From Pseudomonadota bacterium (GTDB lineage Bacteria > Pseudomonadota > Gammaproteobacteria > Acidiferrobacterales > UBA6901): a stretch of DNA of 9,371 nucleotides. Of this stretch, positions 6,307-9,371 are shown piece by piece; the stretch's first letter is position 1; each line of letters opens with the position of its first letter. A model generated the notes under the pieces. It did no database searches, had not been told where the DNA came from, and saw nothing but the letters and a program-made list of their open reading frames with translations. Where the stretch lies: positions 1-9,371 of the forward strand of contig JAJXUF010000122.1 in assembly GCA_021783175.1 (NCBI GenBank), in the 5' to 3' direction. The position numbers and the translations under genes are program-made.

Positions 6307-7379
6307 ACCCGTCCTTCCACGATGTCATTGCTGCCAGTGACGCCGAGCGGCGCGACCTGTTCCTCGGAACTGCCGCCCGACTGGGCACAGCAGTCCAGAA
6401 TGTCGAAAAAGACTTCTGGGTTTGCTGGACGCTCGATGCGCTGTTCAACGGCCTTGCGGTTGGCGGCCCCCGTCTGCTGTTCAAGGGTGGCACCTCGCTT
6501 TCCAAGGCCTTCGATCTGATCTCCCGGTTCTCCGAAGACATCGACATCACGGTCTTCCGTGACGATCTGGGGCAGGCGGCCGATGTGGCGGAGCTGACTG
6601 CCCTGAGCGGCAAGCAACGCCGCGCGCGTCTTGACGCCATTCGCACCGCTTGCCAAGCCTATATCGTGGGGTCGCTGACGGCACAGTTCACGCAGCTCGC
6701 TGCATCCGTCATTCAGGAAGCCCGCTTCCGGCTGGAGCTCGACACAGAGGATAAGGATAGACAGACATTGCTGTTCTGGTATCCCGCCGTCACCGCTACT
6801 GGCGGCGACTACGTGCGCTCCGCAGTCAAGATCGAGGCAGGTGCGAAGTCGGCATTGGATCCGCACGTTGTAACTACGGTCACGCCGTATGTGGCGCAGG
6901 ATCTTCCCGATCTGAACCTGACTGTGGCTAATGTCACCACCGTGAAACCCGAGCGCACCTTCTGGGACAAGATCATTATCCTGCACGGCCTGCGGCAGTG
7001 GCATGATCGCCGTGGCGAGTTGCGGCACGGTGGACAGCGCGTCTCGCGCCATTACTACGACGTGCATCAACTGATGCAGGCCGCATCAGCACACGAATGG
7101 CAGGCCGATCGTGCGCTCGCGTTCGACTGCGCACAGCATGCGCGGCTGTTCTTCGGCAGCGTGGACCTGGGGCTCAATACCGCAATACCCGGCACATTCA
7201 CGCTGACACCCAGCGCGGCGATGCGGGATGCGCTCGCCAGGGATTATGCGGCCATGTCCGGAATGATCTTCGGCGAGATCCCGGCGCTCGATGCGGTACT
7301 CGCCAGCGCGGAGAGATTCGAACAGATCGTCAACGGCGCCACAACAGCCGCGTCGCTTGCTCACGAGGAACGGCGTTAA
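6303..7379 (+). CDS. AbiEii/AbiGii-like nucleotidyltransferase toxin
   Basis: This is the toxin of the type IV pair, a DNA polymerase beta-type nucleotidyltransferase. Relatives arrest growth and give phage protection by abortive infection; a related toxin, MenT3, adds nucleotides to tRNA acceptor ends. The product is 358 residues. Motif I is LFKGGTSLSKAF at 59-70, followed by the acidic SEDIDI at 77-82 that holds the metal-binding aspartates. Further conserved stretches are VKIEAGAK at 175-182, ERTFWDKIIILH at 217-228 and RHYYDVHQL at 249-257. All are as expected in intact AbiEii proteins, so the toxin appears active. The start is a TTG, chosen for the GGAGG site and the 4-base overlap with the antitoxin. 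The substrate cannot be told from sequence. Confidence 0.88.
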   Translation: MNPSFHDVIAASDAERRDLFLGTAARLGTAVQNVEKDFWVCWTLDALFNGLAVGGPRLLFKGGTSLSKAFDLISRFSEDIDITVFRDDLGQAADVAELTALSGKQRRARLDAIRTACQAYIVGSLTAQFTQLAASVIQEARFRLELDTEDKDRQTLLFWYPAVTATGGDYVRSAVKIEAGAKSALDPHVVTTVTPYVAQDLPDLNLTVANVTTVKPERTFWDKIIILHGLRQWHDRRGELRHGGQRVSRHYYDVHQLMQAASAHEWQADRALAFDCAQHARLFFGSVDLGLNTAIPGTFTLTPSAAMRDALARDYAAMSGMIFGEIPALDAVLASAERFEQIVNGATTAASLAHEERR

Positions 7380-7510
7380 TGGCAGGCTACCTTGAAGTTG
7401 GCCGAAGACCGAGGAGGCTCAATCACGTCTTACCACTCCTCGGCGGCCAATTGGCTTTTTTGGAAAGCTGCTTTTTCAGAAGTCCGGAGAGCCGAGCGGA
7501 ATACGAATGA
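7379..7510 (+). CDS. Small ORF of 43 residues overlapping the toxin stop
   Basis: The ATG at 7379-7381 overlaps the toxin TAA as TAATG. GAGGAA at 7365-7370, 8 bases upstream, is a good ribosome site. The predicted product MAGYLEVGRRPRRLNHV... is basic at the start and acidic at the end, and I recognise no domain. It could be a coupled small protein of the operon, or the remnant of a larger third gene. The strong ribosome site favours translation, but nothing else supports a function. Confidence 0.35.
   Translation: MAGYLEVGRRPRRLNHVLPLLGGQLAFLESCFFRSPESRAEYE
7394..7405 (+). repeat. 12-bp direct repeat, copy 1
   Basis: GAAGTTGGCCGA occurs here and again at 7542-7553, 148 bp apart, bracketing the small ORFs after the toxin gene. 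Confidence 0.5.
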
Positions 7511-7590
7511 TATCTCGACAAAAAACACAAAAGAAACTAGCGAAGTTGGCCGAGAAGGAAGCGGCCAAGAAGCGAGACGGTGATCAATAA
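7507..7590 (+). CDS. Small lysine-rich ORF of 27 residues
   Basis: The ATG at 7507-7509 overlaps the stop of the 43-residue ORF as ATGA, and the frame ends with TAA at 7588-7590. The product MISRQKTQKKLAKLAEKEAAKKRDGDQ is a charged, probably helical Lys/Ala/Glu peptide. A weak CGGA lies upstream. A still shorter 8-codon frame starts one base after its stop. It may be the C-terminal remnant of a lost gene or a genuine microprotein. I cannot decide between these. Confidence 0.3.
   Translation: MISRQKTQKKLAKLAEKEAAKKRDGDQ
7546..7568 (+). repeat. 7-bp inverted repeat near the end of the AbiE-like operon
   Basis: TTGGCCG (7546-7552) and CGGCCAA (7562-7568) are perfect arms with a 9-base spacer. 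No T-run follows on either strand, so I do not call it a terminator, though it is the only hairpin I saw between the converging genes. Confidence 0.45.
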
Positions 7591-7606
7591 ATGACGATAC
7601 TTAAGG

Positions 7607-9371
7607 TCAAGCGATAGCCGCTTTGAGCGCTTCCATGTGCAAGGGGTCCTTTTCTTCGAGAAGCTCCATGAGATCGTTGACGGCCCCTTCTATGTCGCAG
7701 ATCAAGTTATTGTTCTCTGCGATGCGTTCGATGTTGTTGGCATGGCTGAAATAGTGCAACACCTTCAAGATGCGCTTCGTCTTCTCCGGGCCAAAGATGC
7801 GGTCGGCGCGGGCATCGACCGGGGTGTCTCTGTCGCCAGGATATTTTGCGAAAGTGTATAGCTCGACAAACCGTCGAACCGCATTGGGCAAAAGCATCAG
7901 CACTTTGAAATCAGTCTTGTCGGCGGCTTTGTGGAAATCATTGAGCACGTCAAACAGGAAGTGATATTCGGACGAATACCGGAACATGGACTGCGGCATG
8001 TTGCCAAGGCTCGATTCATTAGGGGCAACGCGCTTGACCAAGTAATGCTTGGCCGCCGTTTTGTTCGAAGGGCTGAGTTCTCTCAACAAGGAGAAGAATT
8101 CGAAGTTGTGCGTAGAGAAGAACACCTGCTTGAAGTGCGACTTCCAGTCTTTCCCGTCTTTGTGGAAGAACGTCTCTTTGATCATCGCGGTAACTTGGAA
8201 GATGTGGTTGCTGTCGAGGCTTGAAATAGGGTCGTCGACGTAGACGATCGCCTCATCAAGTTTTTTCAGTTCTCGCAGCTTGGTCAGGAAGAACGAGAAG
8301 GCGATGGCCGTCTTTTCGCCCTCGCTCAGATGCTTGGCGAGTTTGCCGTCACGTCGGATAAGTTGGAAGCGCTCTTGGTCGCCGACCTTGATCACCGCGA
8401 TTTGCACGCTCTCGCTGCCAAGCAGCGTCTCGATCTGCTTGTTAATCTCTTCGCGGCCTCTTTGGGCTTGGCTGATGATCGCTTTGAGTCGACGAATTTC
8501 TGTGTCGAGTTGCTCGGAGCACCAGTTGTATTTTTTCTGGCAGCGTGCAAAGCGCTTCTGACCGGCCTCGTAACCGGCGAGGTCGACTTTCTTTGCGAAC
8601 TCTTGGGCGAAGTGAAGTTTGAGCCGGCTTATCGCGGCGGTCTTCTCGGTTGAAAAGTTGCTGGTTACCTTGTTGTTGTCGCCGATCACCTCGTTCAATG
8701 CATCGACAGCCTTAGAGACGGTCGTGGCTTTAGCAGGATCGATCGCCTGCGGCGCAAGGGCTGCGAACGGGGATTGGATTTTCTTTCGCAGGTCATCTGC
8801 GAGGCTTTGAACCTCGGCATTGAAAGCGTCGATGGCTGTTTGCGTATTTGCCTGCGCCGCCGAAAAGCGGGTGCGAAACTGTGCGTAAAGCTCAACTTCC
8901 TTGCGCTGCGCCATCGACAACTTGGCTGATTCGACTTTGGCAAGAAGGGCTTGAACCTTCTGCTTGTGGTTCGCGAGGTCCTTTGAGAAGTGGGCCTTGA
9001 TGCTGGCCATGCGATGCGCGCCCAAATCGCCGCCGCAAAATTCGCATGCAGTCTTGCCATCGTGGAGAGGAAGGCCCGACTCAACCCAACTTTCGATCAG
9101 TGGGTTCTTGACCAAGTGTTCGATCGTGCTGGCAAGGTTCGGTGTCTTGGCGAGGAGGACCGTTGCCTGAGTATGCAAATCGTCAATCGCGGGGGGCAAA
9201 ACCACCTTGGGCACTGGCGTTAGCTGGTCTTGGTCAGAGCTTCGTGCCAACTTCAAGTCGGCCTCTAATGCGGAGGCCCCAAGCTCATAGTCTTCAAGGC
9301 CAAGCCCGACGGTCTGCAGTTCTCTGTCGAGTTGGGTGGAGACGAAGAAGCTCACCAGCGACACCGTGGAT
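7607..9371 (-). CDS. AAA_13/RloC-like ATPase, C-terminal part (N-terminus outside window)
   Basis: The frame is open to the right edge, and the 585 residues counted from a GTG at 9364 lack a Walker A, so the true start and P-loop lie beyond the window. Seen in order are: a CxxC zinc-hook-like CEFCGG (Cys107, Cys110), charged coiled-coil segments (about 120-320), ABC signature LSEGE at 346-350, Walker B IVYVDDP at 373-379, a D-loop-like SSLDS, and the H-loop STH with H419. The tail has R497-x3-E501 and SH at 540-541, resembling the Arg-Glu-His triad of the tRNA anticodon nucleases PrrC and RloC. RloC is known to combine a zinc hook, an ABC ATPase and an anticodon nuclease, and to act in phage defence. 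I infer an RloC-like defence nuclease, but family AAA_13 also contains members with no shown nuclease. It converges on the AbiE-like operon, with only 16 bases between its stop and the 27-residue ORF. Confidence 0.85.
   Translation of the reverse strand, partial: STVSLVSFFVSTQLDRELQTVGLGLEDYELGASALEADLKLARSSDQDQLTPVPKVVLPPAIDDLHTQATVLLAKTPNLASTIEHLVKNPLIESWVESGLPLHDGKTACEFCGGDLGAHRMASIKAHFSKDLANHKQKVQALLAKVESAKLSMAQRKEVELYAQFRTRFSAAQANTQTAIDAFNAEVQSLADDLRKKIQSPFAALAPQAIDPAKATTVSKAVDALNEVIGDNNKVTSNFSTEKTAAISRLKLHFAQEFAKKVDLAGYEAGQKRFARCQKKYNWCSEQLDTEIRRLKAIISQAQRGREEINKQIETLLGSESVQIAVIKVGDQERFQLIRRDGKLAKHLSEGEKTAIAFSFFLTKLRELKKLDEAIVYVDDPISSLDSNHIFQVTAMIKETFFHKDGKDWKSHFKQVFFSTHNFEFFSLLRELSPSNKTAAKHYLVKRVAPNESSLGNMPQSMFRYSSEYHFLFDVLNDFHKAADKTDFKVLMLLPNAVRRFVELYTFAKYPGDRDTPVDARADRIFGPEKTKRILKVLHYFSHANNIERIAENNNLICDIEGAVNDLMELLEEKDPLHMEALKAAIA

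Noticed and set aside
5542..7070. Long open frames on the minus strand opposite the antitoxin and toxin genes
   Set aside because: They mirror GC-rich genes whose plus-strand frames carry clear family motifs; the minus products show no domain or ribosome site.

Overview
The window looks like a proteobacterial chromosome segment, probably a betaproteobacterium. That assignment rests on the overall look of MutS and RsgA and on moderate GC content, not on any search. It has three parts. The left part (1-1592, minus strand) is signalling and envelope related. The centre (1745-5205, minus strand) is the housekeeping pair mutS-rsgA. The right part (about 5500-9371) is accessory DNA carrying defence-type genes.

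Left part: one reading frame is open without a stop from an ATG at 1592 to the window edge at 1, 530 codons, and is unfinished there. It has three unlike pieces. Residues 1-288 are a Tat-type, lipobox-bearing exported protein. Residues 289-376 are encoded exactly by a 264-bp palindromic element with perfect 16-bp terminal inverted repeats (465-728). Residues 377-530 are a PAS domain running into the start of a GGDEF domain. A small palindromic element therefore joins, in frame, an exported lipoprotein to a cytoplasmic-type c-di-GMP signalling module. I consider this the most unusual thing in the window.

Centre: mutS (GTG start at 5205) runs into rsgA with an ATGA stop/start overlap, so the two are a translationally coupled operon. 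MutS has all its usual motifs and a beta-clamp motif lying in a 12-bp tandem repeat. RsgA has the permuted G4-G1-G3 GTPase order and the C-terminal zinc site. An inverted repeat sits directly after the rsgA stop.

Right part: divergent from mutS lies an AbiEi/AbiEii-like (type IV) toxin-antitoxin operon. Its promoter is covered by two operator-like sites with the same geometry (10-bp arms, 10-bp spacer). The antitoxin stop overlaps the toxin's TTG start, which has a strong GGAGG ribosome site. Two tiny ORFs follow in the same overlapping style (TAATG, then ATGA). Converging on them from the right is the C-terminal part of a large AAA_13/RloC-like ATPase with a CxxC zinc-hook motif, an ABC signature, Walker B, an H-loop and a C-terminal RxxxE...H arrangement like that of PrrC/RloC anticodon nucleases. 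Its Walker A lies beyond the window. Together these suggest a defence island placed beside mutS.

I saw no tRNA, rRNA, CRISPR array, integrase or intact insertion sequence.
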